Shown here: one piece after another, positions 45,051-54,922 of the stretch | Numbering within the stretch: the stretch's first letter is position 1 | Layout: every line of letters starts with the position of its first letter | Origin: Methanosarcinales archaeon Methan_01 | GTDB taxonomy: Archaea > Halobacteriota > Methanosarcinia > Methanotrichales > Methanotrichaceae | Assembly: GCA_001602645.1 (NCBI GenBank) | Contig: LUYE01000048.1 | Location: forward strand, 1-64,000 | Length of the DNA: 64,000 bases | Direction: 5' to 3' | The notes under the pieces: model-generated | Databases searched by the model: none | Told to the model about the DNA's origin: nothing | Seen by the model: only the letters and a program-made list of their open reading frames with translations | Program-made: the position numbers and the translations under genes

Positions 45051-45674
45051 ATGGATAAGACGTTGTACAGAATATATAGAACGGGGTTCTGGTCTGCCCT
45101 CGTAGCCTTCGTCGCCGCCGCCAGCTACTCCGTCTTCCAGATCCTCCAGATCGCAGGCCTCATCGGCCGCCCCTGGGACGAGGTCCTCATCTACGGGACC
45201 TCCCTCCTCATCGCCGCGCCCTTCATGCTCGCCCTCCTCGCCCTCCACCACGTTGCGCCGGACGATAGGAGATATTGGAGCCACGCCGCGGTCCTCTTCG
45301 CCGTCATCTACGTCACCTACGTCTCCCTCAACTACGCCGTCCAGCTGACGGCGGTCCTTCCCCACCCCGACGCCGATCCCGTCCTCATCCAGACCCCCCA
45401 CTCGCTATTCTGGACCGTCGACGCCCTGGGGTACATCGCCCTGGGGCTGGCGACCCTCTTCGCCGTCCCCGTCTTCGAGAGGTCGGGGCCGGACCGGTGG
45501 GTCCGGCGGTTCTTCCTCGCCAACGGCCTGATCATCCCCCTCTTTCTCATCGTCTACTTCTACCCCACCTTCTCCACCCGGCTCCTCCTCCTGGGCCTCC
45601 CCTGGATCGTCACCGCTCCGGGGTCGATCTTGATGCTGGCGCTATATTTCAGGAGAGGATCGGAGAGGGGATAG
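45051..45674 (+). CDS. polytopic membrane protein of unknown function
   Basis: 207 residues with six predicted membrane segments (about 13-34, 47-66, 78-98, 119-140, 154-172, 178-199). No family recognised. A short Arg-rich end follows the last helix. The gene has its own upstream space (44860-45050) with a TATA-like TTAGATATAG at about 44981-44990. Its stop TAG overlaps the GTG start of the acyltransferase gene, so the two are translated together. Confidence 0.72.
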   Translation: MDKTLYRIYRTGFWSALVAFVAAASYSVFQILQIAGLIGRPWDEVLIYGTSLLIAAPFMLALLALHHVAPDDRRYWSHAAVLFAVIYVTYVSLNYAVQLTAVLPHPDADPVLIQTPHSLFWTVDALGYIALGLATLFAVPVFERSGPDRWVRRFFLANGLIIPLFLIVYFYPTFSTRLLLLGLPWIVTAPGSILMLALYFRRGSERG

Positions 45675-46927
45675 TGGACAGGAGGCTTGAGGCGGGTCTT
45701 GAGGCGGGTGAGGCAAAGCCCCGAGGGGAAGAGGCGGGCTCTGGAAGAAGGCTCTACTTCGTCGACAACATCCGCTCCTTCGTCATAGTCCAGGTCGTCG
45801 TCCTCCACGCCGCCGTCACCTACTCGGGCCTGGGGATGTGGTACTACCAAGAGGCTGCGGCCCTTGAACCCCTCACCGCCCTCTCCTTCGGGATCATCCA
45901 ATCCTTCATCCAGGCCTACTCCCTGGGCCTCCTCTTCCTCGTCGCCGGCTACTTCGTCCCCGCCTCCTTCCGCCGGAAGGGCGGGGCCAGGTTCCTCCGG
46001 GACCGGGCGGTCCGCCTCGGGGTCCCGGCCCTGATCTACATGCTCATGATCAACCCGGCGATTCTATACTACGTGACGAGCCTCTCGGCTCCAAATCCGA
46101 CTCCTGCTCCGACTCCGGGAGGGTTTTACCTCGGATACATCCTCGGCCTCCAATTCCTCGGCGGCTCGGGGCCGATGTGGTTTGCCATCGCCCTCCTCGT
46201 CTTCTCGACAGCCTTTGCCGCGGCGAGGCTCCTTCGGGGAGATCAGGAGAAGAAGGACGAGGAGGCGGCGGAAGGAACGGAAGGGCCAGAAGGGGCGGGA
46301 GATGATGCGAAGCTTCCCGACCACAGAGACGTCATCAAACTCATCCTCGTCATCGCAGCCGCAGCCTTCGCGATCCGCCTCGTCCAGCCGATCGGGACGG
46401 CGGTCCTGAACATGCAGCTCTCCTTCTTCGCCTCCTACGTCGCCCTCTTCGTCGTCGGGATCGCCGCCCGCCGGCGGCGCTGGCTCGCGAGGATCCCCTA
46501 TCCCTTCGGGATCGTCTGGCTCAAGGCCGCCCTCGTCGGCGGGACCGCCTTCTGGCTCGCCCTCTTCCTCTTCGGGATCGGGCCGGAGGGCGATATATCG
46601 ATGATCAATGGCGGCCTCTATTGGCAGAGCGCCGCCTACGCCCTCTGGGAGGCCTTCTTCTGCGTGGGGGTCTGCCTCGGCATCGTCGTAGTATTCCGGG
46701 AGCGTTTCAACTCCGGCGGGAGGCTTCCCCGGTTCATGGCCGATAACAGCTTCGCCGTCTACTTCTTCCACCCGGTGATCCTGATCCTCGTCACCGCCGC
46801 CCTTCGGGGGTTCGCGTGGCACCCCCTCGCCAAGTTCGCCGTGGCGGCGGCGGTGGCGGTGCCGCTCTGCTTTGTGGCGAGCGAGCTGGTGCTGAGGCGG
46901 ATTCCGCTGCTGAAGGAGGTTTTGTAA
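45674..46927 (+). CDS. acyltransferase family 3 membrane protein
   Basis: 417 residues of the acyltransferase_3 type, multi-pass enzymes that transfer acyl groups to surface glycans or lipids. Family signs: RRLYFVDNIRSFVIVQVVVLHA (a start motif with the expected His), about ten membrane helices, and a C-terminal NSFAVYFFHPVIL. A charged ~35-residue loop (EKKDEEAAEGTEGPEGAGDD) interrupts the helices. The longer open frame from 45275 is a shadow. The GTG at 45674 follows GAGAGGGG closely and begins the real N-terminus. Confidence 0.83.
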   Translation: MDRRLEAGLEAGEAKPRGEEAGSGRRLYFVDNIRSFVIVQVVVLHAAVTYSGLGMWYYQEAAALEPLTALSFGIIQSFIQAYSLGLLFLVAGYFVPASFRRKGGARFLRDRAVRLGVPALIYMLMINPAILYYVTSLSAPNPTPAPTPGGFYLGYILGLQFLGGSGPMWFAIALLVFSTAFAAARLLRGDQEKKDEEAAEGTEGPEGAGDDAKLPDHRDVIKLILVIAAAAFAIRLVQPIGTAVLNMQLSFFASYVALFVVGIAARRRRWLARIPYPFGIVWLKAALVGGTAFWLALFLFGIGPEGDISMINGGLYWQSAAYALWEAFFCVGVCLGIVVVFRERFNSGGRLPRFMADNSFAVYFFHPVILILVTAALRGFAWHPLAKFAVAAAVAVPLCFVASELVLRRIPLLKEVL

Positions 46928-46988
46928 AAGAAGGGTCTTGCGGCGTGGCTGGCGCCGGAGCTTATAAATCAAAATGAGTGCAGGAACG

Positions 46989-49900
46989 CTATTTTGTGCT
47001 CTCTTCCACGATGGCGATCTCATCCTCGGTGAGGTTGTACAGTTCGTAGACCAAGGCATCTATCTGCTTGTCCGTATAATCGATCTGATTTTGGATGCGC
47101 GTTTTTTCATGCGGCGTTCCGACTTCCTGGAGCTGCTTATGCAGGTCGAGCATCGTCTCCACGAGGCTCACCATCTTGTCGTGGCGGGCGACGTCCTGGG
47201 GGTCGGAGAAGTCGATGGTCCGTACTGGAAGCTGAGATAAAAATTGCCTATTGGCAGACAGCCACCCACCACGGAACGGAGCGCTCACGAACGGGAAATA
47301 CCACCTGAATAACTTGGAATTAAGTAAACCAAGAATATATCGGAAACCCTGGTTTTGATATTTTGATTTTAATATTATACCTCCGACGTCAACATTGTCC
47401 AAGAAATGAGACCCATCTGCATCATATGCGGCGTACAGACTTTCAACTAAACGTGGCACACAAATTTTCTCTATTGACTGTTTAGACATATTTTTCAAGT
47501 AGATATATCCATACCAACCCGAACCTTTTGCTTTCCCCTTTTCTCGGCCCTCGAGTAAGTTCTTATTTTTTAATAGATATGCCGTGGTTTTCGGATAATT
47601 TTCAAGTAGTTTATTAAAATCGATCAATTTAACAGTATGGCAGTCAACCATATATGGGAATAGTATGTATTGGCGTGATGGAAGCTGTTTATATCGATTA
47701 ACATCGGTTCCACTAACCAACGGAAATAAAAGACCCTTTTCAAATTCCCACTCTTCATTGAGTGCTTTTGATTTCAATTTCAGGCAATCAGATTTTTCTT
47801 CTATTAAGTCCAAAATAAATACTTTATCTGCACTTGTTTGTAAACCTACAAATATATCTGCTATATCACCCAATTTCGAGTCTAAGCTATATAATTTTTC
47901 AAATATTTTGGCGTCTTTTCCTACCACAAAATTCCATTCTCTGTCAGATATATTATCAGCAGAAATTGTACCAATTATGGATCTTCCACTGGTGCGCCAT
48001 TCGACTAAATCGTCTACTTTCACAAACTCAAAATTGTCACTATGGGATTTACATAAAAAGAGGAGGCAAGTATAAGTAGTAGCTCCAGGAAACACTTGCT
48101 CGTGATTGAAATGGACAATTTTACTGACGTGATTGCTTACTGATAACACACTTCGCAATGGTTGTCCATATTGGGAGTTGAAGAATTTGTTTGGCAGGAT
48201 GAAGCCTAAACGGCCGCTTTCGTTCAGGAGGCCCAGCCCCTTCTCGACGAAGACGACGTAAATATCGTAATTCCCTTTCTCGGCGGCCTGGTAATGCTCT
48301 TTGTAAAATTCCACCTCTACAGGAGCCCATTCCTTCATCATTTGAATCCTAATATACGGCGGATTTCCAATTACCGCATCAAAACCGCCTTTGGCGAAGA
48401 CATCGTTAAATTCATCCTCCCACATAAAAGGATTTATCCTCTCCAGCTCTTCCTGGGAGAGACCAGGCCTATCTTCAAGGATATCCCAACCGATGAGGGA
48501 ATTGCCACATTTTATATTATTCCCTAGATCTGGCAAAGCCCTCTCGTCGGAATACATGTTGAGATCGGTGATGGTGGCCTTATTCTCTCCTTCCAAGACC
48601 TTGAGGAGCAAAGAGAGCTTTGTGACCTCCACGGCCTGAGTGTCGATATCCACGCCATAGATGTTGTTGAGGAGGATCCTCTTCCTCTCGGCGGTCTTCA
48701 GATGCCATTCTCCCGCCCTCTCCTCGATGGGGAGGGTCGCCACCGAAGCCCTCTCCCAGATCTTCTTCGATCGGAACCTGGCGTTCTTCCCCGGCTTCTC
48801 GATCGGAGACGGGAGGAGATCCTGCACCCCTTTTGATGTCGACTTCTCTCCAGCATCCAAGAGAGGGACGAGACGGGCCTTGTACCAGTCGAGGTGCCAA
48901 TCCAAGAGGTGCTGATAGGCCACTATCAGAAACGACCCCGAACCGCAGGCGGGATCGAGGATGCGAAGGTCAGAGGCCTCCTTGGGCGTCTTCCCCTCCA
49001 AAAGCTTGCCGACGGTGTTTTTAACGATATAATCTACAATATATGGTGGAGTATAATAAACGCCTCCGGCCTTCCTCACCTCAGGCTTCTCCACCACGCT
49101 CACTTTGTGGCTCTCGTCCAGCTGGATGACCTTCCCCAGGAACTGCTCGTAAACGTGACCAAGAATATCGGCAGGGATCTCGGAGAAGACGTAAGGGCTG
49201 TCGGGATAGTATAAGCTTTGAATTATATTCTTAAGAACATTGTCCTCGATCTTTATCGACGGGGTGATGGCGTCGAAGTTGTTCCTCTCCTCCTCTGGAT
49301 GGAAGTGAAACAGCCCCGAATTGTACCTCTTATCGGCCTCTTCGAAGAGCTCAAACAGCCTCTTATATACATCATCCCCATCAAGAAGCCCCTTCAACCG
49401 CTCGCTGTCCTCAATAGACCGATCCTCACAGATCCTGAGAAATAGAATCCTGTCGATCGTCATCTGGACGGCATAGTTAAGGCTCTTCTGAGAGATCTCT
49501 GGATTCATCTTAGTGATGCTCGCCGCCAGAGCATTTCGCCAATCAGAGATGTCCTCCAATAGGGCATCATCGACCTTGTCTCCCTTGGGCGGAGGGATGG
49601 AGCCCAAGGAGCCCTTCTGGACTGATTCTTTGGAGAACAACGAGGCGATCTCGTCCCATCGCTTTTCATATTCATAATATTTTATTAATAATAATCTAGA
49701 CTTTTGTGGCTTATCAAATTTGAACGGTTTGATCCTGCAATCGTAAACGGCAAACTCCTCAAAGTCGGTTACAATGGCAAGCGGCAGGGTAGAAGAATAT
49801 GCATAACGCTTTATCTGAAACGCTGGGGTTATTCCTCCTTCAATATTCACCGAAGGTTTTTTGGCGTCCAGAAAGAACTTCCTCTCCCTGTCAAGCCAGA

Positions 49901-50132
49901 AGCTGTAATCGGGCCTCTGGGTCTCCCCCTCTGACCTCAAGGTATCTTCAAACCTGACCTCTCTCTGATCTGGGGGCTTATTGCTCTTATTTCGGACATC
50001 CCAGCCTAGAGCTTCAAAGAAGGGATTTATAAATTCAATTTTAATTTCTTCTTCTTTATAACTAGATTTATATTTATCAATGACCAGATCGAATCTTTCA
50101 ACCAACTCAAGGATCTTCTCCGGAACGGCCAC
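46989..50132 (-). CDS. type IIG (Eco57I-like) restriction-modification enzyme
   Basis: 1047 residues carrying nuclease, methyltransferase and specificity domain in one chain. An N-terminal PD-(D/E)xK-like site reads RPDYSFWLDRERKFFLDAKK (about 72-92). The N6-adenine methyltransferase has motif I DPACGSGSF (about 393-401) and motif IV NPPYIR (about 587-592). The target-recognition region is C-terminal (from about 670), ending in a coiled-coil-like MLDLHKQLQEVG segment. The recognition part, about 47280-48130, is much more AT-rich than the rest, suggesting that the specificity module was exchanged. No separate specificity subunit is nearby. Confidence 0.88.
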   Translation of the reverse strand: MAVPEKILELVERFDLVIDKYKSSYKEEEIKIEFINPFFEALGWDVRNKSNKPPDQREVRFEDTLRSEGETQRPDYSFWLDRERKFFLDAKKPSVNIEGGITPAFQIKRYAYSSTLPLAIVTDFEEFAVYDCRIKPFKFDKPQKSRLLLIKYYEYEKRWDEIASLFSKESVQKGSLGSIPPPKGDKVDDALLEDISDWRNALAASITKMNPEISQKSLNYAVQMTIDRILFLRICEDRSIEDSERLKGLLDGDDVYKRLFELFEEADKRYNSGLFHFHPEEERNNFDAITPSIKIEDNVLKNIIQSLYYPDSPYVFSEIPADILGHVYEQFLGKVIQLDESHKVSVVEKPEVRKAGGVYYTPPYIVDYIVKNTVGKLLEGKTPKEASDLRILDPACGSGSFLIVAYQHLLDWHLDWYKARLVPLLDAGEKSTSKGVQDLLPSPIEKPGKNARFRSKKIWERASVATLPIEERAGEWHLKTAERKRILLNNIYGVDIDTQAVEVTKLSLLLKVLEGENKATITDLNMYSDERALPDLGNNIKCGNSLIGWDILEDRPGLSQEELERINPFMWEDEFNDVFAKGGFDAVIGNPPYIRIQMMKEWAPVEVEFYKEHYQAAEKGNYDIYVVFVEKGLGLLNESGRLGFILPNKFFNSQYGQPLRSVLSVSNHVSKIVHFNHEQVFPGATTYTCLLFLCKSHSDNFEFVKVDDLVEWRTSGRSIIGTISADNISDREWNFVVGKDAKIFEKLYSLDSKLGDIADIFVGLQTSADKVFILDLIEEKSDCLKLKSKALNEEWEFEKGLLFPLVSGTDVNRYKQLPSRQYILFPYMVDCHTVKLIDFNKLLENYPKTTAYLLKNKNLLEGREKGKAKGSGWYGYIYLKNMSKQSIEKICVPRLVESLYAAYDADGSHFLDNVDVGGIILKSKYQNQGFRYILGLLNSKLFRWYFPFVSAPFRGGWLSANRQFLSQLPVRTIDFSDPQDVARHDKMVSLVETMLDLHKQLQEVGTPHEKTRIQNQIDYTDKQIDALVYELYNLTEDEIAIVEESTK

Positions 50133-50328
50133 ACTCTACATCTCCAAGGCTCCGATATCAGTAATACCCGAAAAAGCTTCCGATGGATTTCGATCGGGAT
50201 CGGCTGAATTCCTGCCGACTGCCTGATCGTCCCGCCCATCGACACCCTATTATATCCCCCCGACGGAATTCCTCCTCCGACTCCGCCCGCCCTTCGGCGC
50301 CGCAATTCTCCCGAATATGAGGTCTCCC

Positions 50329-51729
50329 ATGAATATCATCGAGAAGCTCCGCGATATCGTCGGCGAGAGGGCCTCCGCCTCCCCCGCCGAGAGGCTCTGC
50401 TACTCCTCCGACGCCTCCCAGGTGAGGGGGACGCCCGACTGCGTAGTCCGCCCCCTCTCGACGGCGGAGGTCTCATCGGTGGTGGAACTGGCCGCCGCCG
50501 AAGGCGTTCCGGTGACGGCCCGGGGCGCCGGGACGGGCCTGGCTGGCGGGGCGGTGCCCCTGCGGGGCGGGATCGTCCTCGACCTCTCGGGGATGGACCG
50601 GATCGTCGAGCTCGATTTATCGAACCTCGCCGTCGTCGTCGAGCCGGGGGTCGTCCAGGCGCGGCTGAATGAACGGCTGCGGCCTCGCGGCTTCTTCTTT
50701 CCCCCCGACCCCGGCTCGGCGGCCTTCTGCACCATCGGCGGCCTCATCGCGAACAACGGCTCCGGGATGAGGTCCGTCAAGTACGGGACGACCCGTAACT
50801 ACGTCCTCGACCTGGAGGTCGTCCTCGCCGACGGCTCCGTCGTCAGGACCGGCTCTCGGACCCTCAAGGCGGCGGCGGGCTACGATTTAACGAGGCTATT
50901 CATCGGCTCGGAGGGAACCCTGGGGATCATCACCCAGGCGGTCCTGCGGGTCGCGCCGCTGCCGAAGGCCCGCAGGCTCGTCATCGCCGCCTTCGATTCG
51001 GCGGAGGAGGCGGGCCGGACCGTCGCCGCCACCTTCGCCGCCGGGATCGTCCCCTCCGCCTGCGAGATCCTGGACAGGACGACGGTGGCGGTCCTCCGGC
51101 GGTGCGACCCCACCCTCAGGCTCCCGGACGGCGACGTCCTCCTCTTCGAGGTGGACGGGTCCGAGGGGGCCGCGGCGGAGGCGGCGGCGGAGATCGCCGC
51201 CCTCTCCTCGACGACGGCAGCTTCGGTGGCCGTCGTCGCCGGGGCCGAGGAGATGGAGGAGATCTGGGCCGCCCGCCGCCTCGTCGGGGCGGCCATCTCC
51301 CGCCTCGACCCCGCGAAGAGCCGGATCTACGTCGGGGAAGACGTCGGCGTCCCCATCAAGGAGATCCCGGCCCTGATAAGGGAGGTCTCGGAGATCTCGG
51401 ACCGGTTCGGGATCCCGGCGATGAAGTACGGCCACATCGGCGACGGAAACCTCCACGTCGCCCTCTTCATCGACGTCTTGGATGACGGAGAGTGGGCGAG
51501 GCTCGCCGGGGCGGCCGACGCCATCCACCGGGCGGCGATCCGCCTCGGAGGAACGGTCAGCTCCGAGCACGGGATCGGCGCCGCCCGGTCGGAGTACATG
51601 AATGAACAGCTCGGCTCTTCCGCCCTTTCGGTGATGAGGGCGATAAAGGGGGCGTTGGACCCGCGAGGGATCATGAACCCCGGAAAGCTCGGCCTCGACG
51701 ACGGACCCTCCCCGGGAGGCTATGGATGA
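50329..51729 (+). CDS. FAD-linked 2-hydroxyacid oxidoreductase (GlcD/D-lactate dehydrogenase type)
   Basis: 466 residues of the VAO flavoprotein family: FAD-binding VTARGAGTGLAGGAVPLRGG, PPDPGSAAFCTIGGLIANN, GSEGTLGIITQAVLRV, and the C-terminal metal/substrate motifs YGHIGDGNLHVALF and SSEHGIGAAR. It should oxidise glycolate or D-lactate and pass electrons to the iron-sulfur protein encoded next, whose ATG overlaps this stop. The ATG at 50329 has GAGGT upstream and is preferred over 50317. A TATA-like CTATTATATC lies at about 50247-50256. Confidence 0.9.
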   Translation: MNIIEKLRDIVGERASASPAERLCYSSDASQVRGTPDCVVRPLSTAEVSSVVELAAAEGVPVTARGAGTGLAGGAVPLRGGIVLDLSGMDRIVELDLSNLAVVVEPGVVQARLNERLRPRGFFFPPDPGSAAFCTIGGLIANNGSGMRSVKYGTTRNYVLDLEVVLADGSVVRTGSRTLKAAAGYDLTRLFIGSEGTLGIITQAVLRVAPLPKARRLVIAAFDSAEEAGRTVAATFAAGIVPSACEILDRTTVAVLRRCDPTLRLPDGDVLLFEVDGSEGAAAEAAAEIAALSSTTAASVAVVAGAEEMEEIWAARRLVGAAISRLDPAKSRIYVGEDVGVPIKEIPALIREVSEISDRFGIPAMKYGHIGDGNLHVALFIDVLDDGEWARLAGAADAIHRAAIRLGGTVSSEHGIGAARSEYMNEQLGSSALSVMRAIKGALDPRGIMNPGKLGLDDGPSPGGYG

Positions 51730-52880
51730 TTGAGATGAGGAGAGAGGTGGAGGATTCGAGGAGCGGGACCGAGACGAAGACCGAGACGAAGGAGACGAAG
51801 GTCGAGACGGCCGAGATCTCCATCGACCCGAGAACAATCGAGCTCTGCGTCCGGTGCGGCACCTGCCGGTCGGTCTGCCCCGCCTTCGAGGTCCTCGGCT
51901 GGGAGTCGAAGAACACCCGGGGCCGGGTCATGGTGGCTAAAGCCCTCGGCGAAGGGCTCGCCCCCGACGCCTCCGTCCTCGACAGCCTCAACACCTGCAC
52001 CACCTGCGGGATCTGCGCCGCCAAATGCCCCGCGGGGGCAAATCCCCCGGCGATCGTCCAGTCTGCGAGGATGGGGCTCGTCTCCCAGGGCGTCATGACC
52101 GAGGCCCAGGCCGGGTTCAGGACGAGGATCGCGGAGAGCGGCAACACCTTCGGCGAGGGAGGGGACCGGCTCGGCTGGCTCTCAGATCCCGATCGGGAGG
52201 GCTTGAAGGAGAGTTCGGACCTCGTCTACTTCGTGGGCTGCCTCGACTCTTATCGGTATCCGGAGGTGGCAAAAAAGACCTTCGACCTCCTCAAGCGGTT
52301 CGGCGCCACCCTTCTTCCCGAGGAGGTCTGCTGCGGCTCGCCCCTCATCAGGACCGGCTCCGACGCGGGAAAGTTCGTGGACAGAAACCTCCGCCAGATC
52401 AAGATGATCGGAGCAAAGACCGTCATCACGGGATGCGCTGGCTGCTATTCGACCCTCAAAAAAGACTACCCTCCGGAGTTCGAGGTGGTCAGCGTCCCCG
52501 AGTTTCTGGCAGAGCACCTGGCAGAGCTGGACTTGAGACGGCTCGATTTGACCGTCACCTACCACGACCCCTGCCACCTGGGACGAGGGAGCGGGATCTT
52601 CGACCCCCCCAGGGAGGTGATAAAGGCGATCTGCCGCCTCGAAGAGATGAGGTCTAACCGGCAGGACGCGAGGTGCTGCGGCGGAGGCGGCGGGGTCCGG
52701 GCCGGCTACCCGGATCTATCCCTGGAGATCGCAAAGCTCAGGCTCCAGGACGTGCCGGCTGGCGTCGATGCCATCGTCTCCTGCTGCCCCCTCTGCATCC
52801 GAAACCTCTCGGACGCCAGCTCCGAGGTCGAGGTGATCGACCTCGTCGATCTGGTCGAAAGAGCGATCGTCCCGCCCTGA
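51726..52880 (+). CDS. GlcF/HdrD-like iron-sulfur electron carrier
   Basis: 384 residues. Two [4Fe-4S] ferredoxin motifs (CVRCGTCRSVC at 41-51 and CTTCGICAAKC at about 89-99), then two CCG domains (EVCCGSPLIRTGSD and ARCCGGGGGVRAG; partner motifs HDPCHLG and VSCCPLC). This is the plan of GlcF, LutA-like proteins and the HdrD subunit of heterodisulfide reductase. Coupled to the GlcD-like gene, it probably takes electrons from the hydroxyacid flavoprotein. The residues before the first cluster form a Glu/Thr/Lys-rich disordered leader. It lacks the cytochrome partner of HdrDE. Confidence 0.87.
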   Translation: MIEMRREVEDSRSGTETKTETKETKVETAEISIDPRTIELCVRCGTCRSVCPAFEVLGWESKNTRGRVMVAKALGEGLAPDASVLDSLNTCTTCGICAAKCPAGANPPAIVQSARMGLVSQGVMTEAQAGFRTRIAESGNTFGEGGDRLGWLSDPDREGLKESSDLVYFVGCLDSYRYPEVAKKTFDLLKRFGATLLPEEVCCGSPLIRTGSDAGKFVDRNLRQIKMIGAKTVITGCAGCYSTLKKDYPPEFEVVSVPEFLAEHLAELDLRRLDLTVTYHDPCHLGRGSGIFDPPREVIKAICRLEEMRSNRQDARCCGGGGGVRAGYPDLSLEIAKLRLQDVPAGVDAIVSCCPLCIRNLSDASSEVEVIDLVDLVERAIVPP

Positions 52881-52938
52881 GCTGGCCTACGAGATGAGGC
52901 CCTCGCCGACGTATCCCAGGCCTTCGGGGTGGGAGCCG

Positions 52939-53589
52939 TCAGGTGAGCCCCGCCATCCCGGCGTATATGTTCCAGGCGCCGACTGCGACGAAGTTGACGG
53001 CGATCGCCCCCAGGAGGAGGCCCATGATCCTCGTCATCACCATGATCCCCGTAAGCCCCAGGATCCGGTCGACGTACTCCGAGGACCGGAGGATGAGGTA
53101 GGTGGCGGCGAAGGTCGCGGTGATGGCGAGGAGGACCGCCCCCTTCTCGGCAACCCCCGAAGCCGTTCCCATCAGGACGATGACGGTGGTGATCGCCCCT
53201 GGCCCCGTCAGGAGGGGCGTCGCCAGGGGGAAGACCGAGACGTCATCCCGGTCGCTGGCGTCGGCCAGCTCCGCCTCCGTCACCTTCCTCCGGGGCTTCG
53301 CCTTCAGCATCTCGATCGCCATGATGAAGAGGAGGATCCCTCCGGCGACCCGGAGGGAGTCGACGGTCGCCCCGAAGAACTGGAGGACGTGGTCCCCCGA
53401 GAGGGCGAAGAGAAGGGCGATGACGTAGGCGACGGACGCCGCCCGGAAGGATATCCTCGCCCTCTCCCCGGCGGAGGCCTCGGGGGTGAGGGAGACGAAT
53501 ACTATCGTCGCCTCCACGGGGTTTACTATGATGAAGACCGAGGCAAGGGCGTAGAAGAAGTAAGCCACATGGCCTGCAAACTCCACCAT
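52939..53589 (-). CDS. MarC family integral membrane protein
   Basis: 216 residues with six predicted membrane helices and the MarC family motifs SVFIIVNPVEA and PLATPLLTGPGAI. The family is widespread and its transport role is unresolved (it is not proved to confer drug resistance despite the name). It is convergent with the GlcF/HdrD-like gene, with 58 bp between the stops. A leading GTGATCGTCG lies before the ATG. Confidence 0.88.
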   Translation of the reverse strand: MVEFAGHVAYFFYALASVFIIVNPVEATIVFVSLTPEASAGERARISFRAASVAYVIALLFALSGDHVLQFFGATVDSLRVAGGILLFIMAIEMLKAKPRRKVTEAELADASDRDDVSVFPLATPLLTGPGAITTVIVLMGTASGVAEKGAVLLAITATFAATYLILRSSEYVDRILGLTGIMVMTRIMGLLLGAIAVNFVAVGAWNIYAGMAGLT

Positions 53590-53685
53590 CGACGATCACC
53601 CCCCCATGCCTTTCGACCTCGAAGCCCAGATCGGCTCTGCCCAAGACCGGCCCCAGCTATGCGAGCCGAGGGGAACCAGCGGGCA

Positions 53686-54186
53686 TCAGGGAGAACCGCC
53701 GGGCTCCGATCGGCTGGCTCCGCCCTCAGGATAGACTAGGCGCGGCGCCTTGACCTCTTTCTCAGAATCGTCCTCGCCGATCGCCTTTCCCATCTTCCCC
53801 AGGAGGAGAAGGAAGGCGGTCATAGACCATCCGGTGAGGAGGGCATTTCTCCCGTCCCTCTTTTTATTGGCGACGAGGGCGGTGGCGAGCCCCGCGATAG
53901 CCGATACCAGGTACTCGGGGGCGTCGCTGAGGAGGTGGCCCAGGGGGTCGGCCTCGGCGTCGGCGATGTCCCGGTGGAGGACCCACCGGTCCGGGAACTC
54001 GTGGACGTGGGACCCCTCCGGCCCCCGGAGCTGCCGGACCGATCCGGGCACCGACTCGCCGAGGAGCGTCTCCTTGAAGCACGGAGGGAGAGTCGGGTAC
54101 CCCTCCTTCTTGAGGACGTACTTTCGGTGGTGGGGCAGGGTCTTCAGCCACTGACAGAACTCCCGGCAGGGCTCGCTGCATTCCAT
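53686..54186 (-). CDS. small Cys-containing protein with a C-terminal membrane segment
   Basis: 166 residues, no family recognised. The N-terminal part holds CSEPCREFCQW and a further Cys near residue 36 (PPCFKET), possibly a metal or cluster site. The middle part (HEFPDRWVLHRDIADAEADP) is polar, and a hydrophobic segment lies at about 91-108 and again at 117-132. Codon use is normal. It lies about 97 bp upstream of marC on the same strand. TATA-like TTTAAGG-type sequence precedes it near 54208. Confidence 0.6.
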   Translation of the reverse strand: MECSEPCREFCQWLKTLPHHRKYVLKKEGYPTLPPCFKETLLGESVPGSVRQLRGPEGSHVHEFPDRWVLHRDIADAEADPLGHLLSDAPEYLVSAIAGLATALVANKKRDGRNALLTGWSMTAFLLLLGKMGKAIGEDDSEKEVKAPRLVYPEGGASRSEPGGSP

Positions 54187-54442
54187 GACAATCCATACGA
54201 TGTCCAGCCTTAAATACCATGCTGAATGGTCGGCGTTCTAATATAACGAGGGTTTGGACATAAAAAACCACACCAAGAGGCATTATGCCACGTGATGGCA
54301 CTTATGAGAGCAAATCAAATGAGATCAACCTCCCTCATGTCGCCCAGATGATCTGGGATGGTGGTACCCACTCCGTTGAGGTACACTGCCAGACGGCGGG
54401 GAGCCAAAATAAGGGGTGATCTGCTTTTATACCCAGAAAATT

Positions 54443-54847
54443 CTATATTCCGCCGCGCCGTCCCCAGATCCAAACTGCAGGCAGGGCTAATAAACCCATA
54501 GCTACAGCCGTATTAGGTGTAGCTGCCTCGCGATCATCCCTTATGCTGAAATGCGTCTCCTCCTCATGTCCATCGCTGGAGACGACGAACCTCCAGTCTC
54601 CCGTCCCCTTTTCCGGCAGAACCATGCTGAAAGATCCCGCGTAATCCGTCTTGTTCTCGGAATACAGCGATCCATCCCGGAAGACCTGGATGGACGCCTC
54701 TATAGCCGGCTCACCGTCGTCGTATATCGCGGAGAGGCTCACGGTCATTCTCTGGCCTACGAACATCCTATGGCCGGCGGCATTCATGCTGCCTCCAATC
54801 AGTGCCAAGATCAATGCCAATACAACGAGAGATCTCAATTTCATCAC
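54443..54847 (-). CDS. NikL-like exported protein
   Basis: 134 residues: a signal peptide ending MNAAGH, a carboxypeptidase-regulatory-like beta-sandwich (TVSLSAIYDDGEPAIEASIQ, then GSFSMVLPEKGTGDWRF), and a C-terminal membrane helix (NTAVAMGLLALPAVWIW) followed by RRGG. This layout resembles NikL, an accessory protein of ECF-type nickel transporters. The mature start (GHRMFV) carries a His close to the new N-terminus, as is typical of metal-handling partners. The NikMQO transporter genes are not in the window, so the assignment is tentative. The NikK-like gene is 75 bp upstream on the same strand. Confidence 0.6.
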   Translation of the reverse strand: MMKLRSLVVLALILALIGGSMNAAGHRMFVGQRMTVSLSAIYDDGEPAIEASIQVFRDGSLYSENKTDYAGSFSMVLPEKGTGDWRFVVSSDGHEEETHFSIRDDREAATPNTAVAMGLLALPAVWIWGRRGGI

Positions 54848-54922
54848 CGTATGAGCTGATTATAATCTGTGACTTTGAGGGATTCCTTTGAATAAAAAAG
54901 AAATTTGGATCTGGGATGGCGG

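Noticed and set aside
51726..52880. True heterodisulfide reductase subunit HdrD
   Set aside because: The two CCG domains fit HdrD, but the gene is coupled to a GlcD-type flavoprotein and has no HdrE cytochrome neighbour. A GlcF-like role is better supported.
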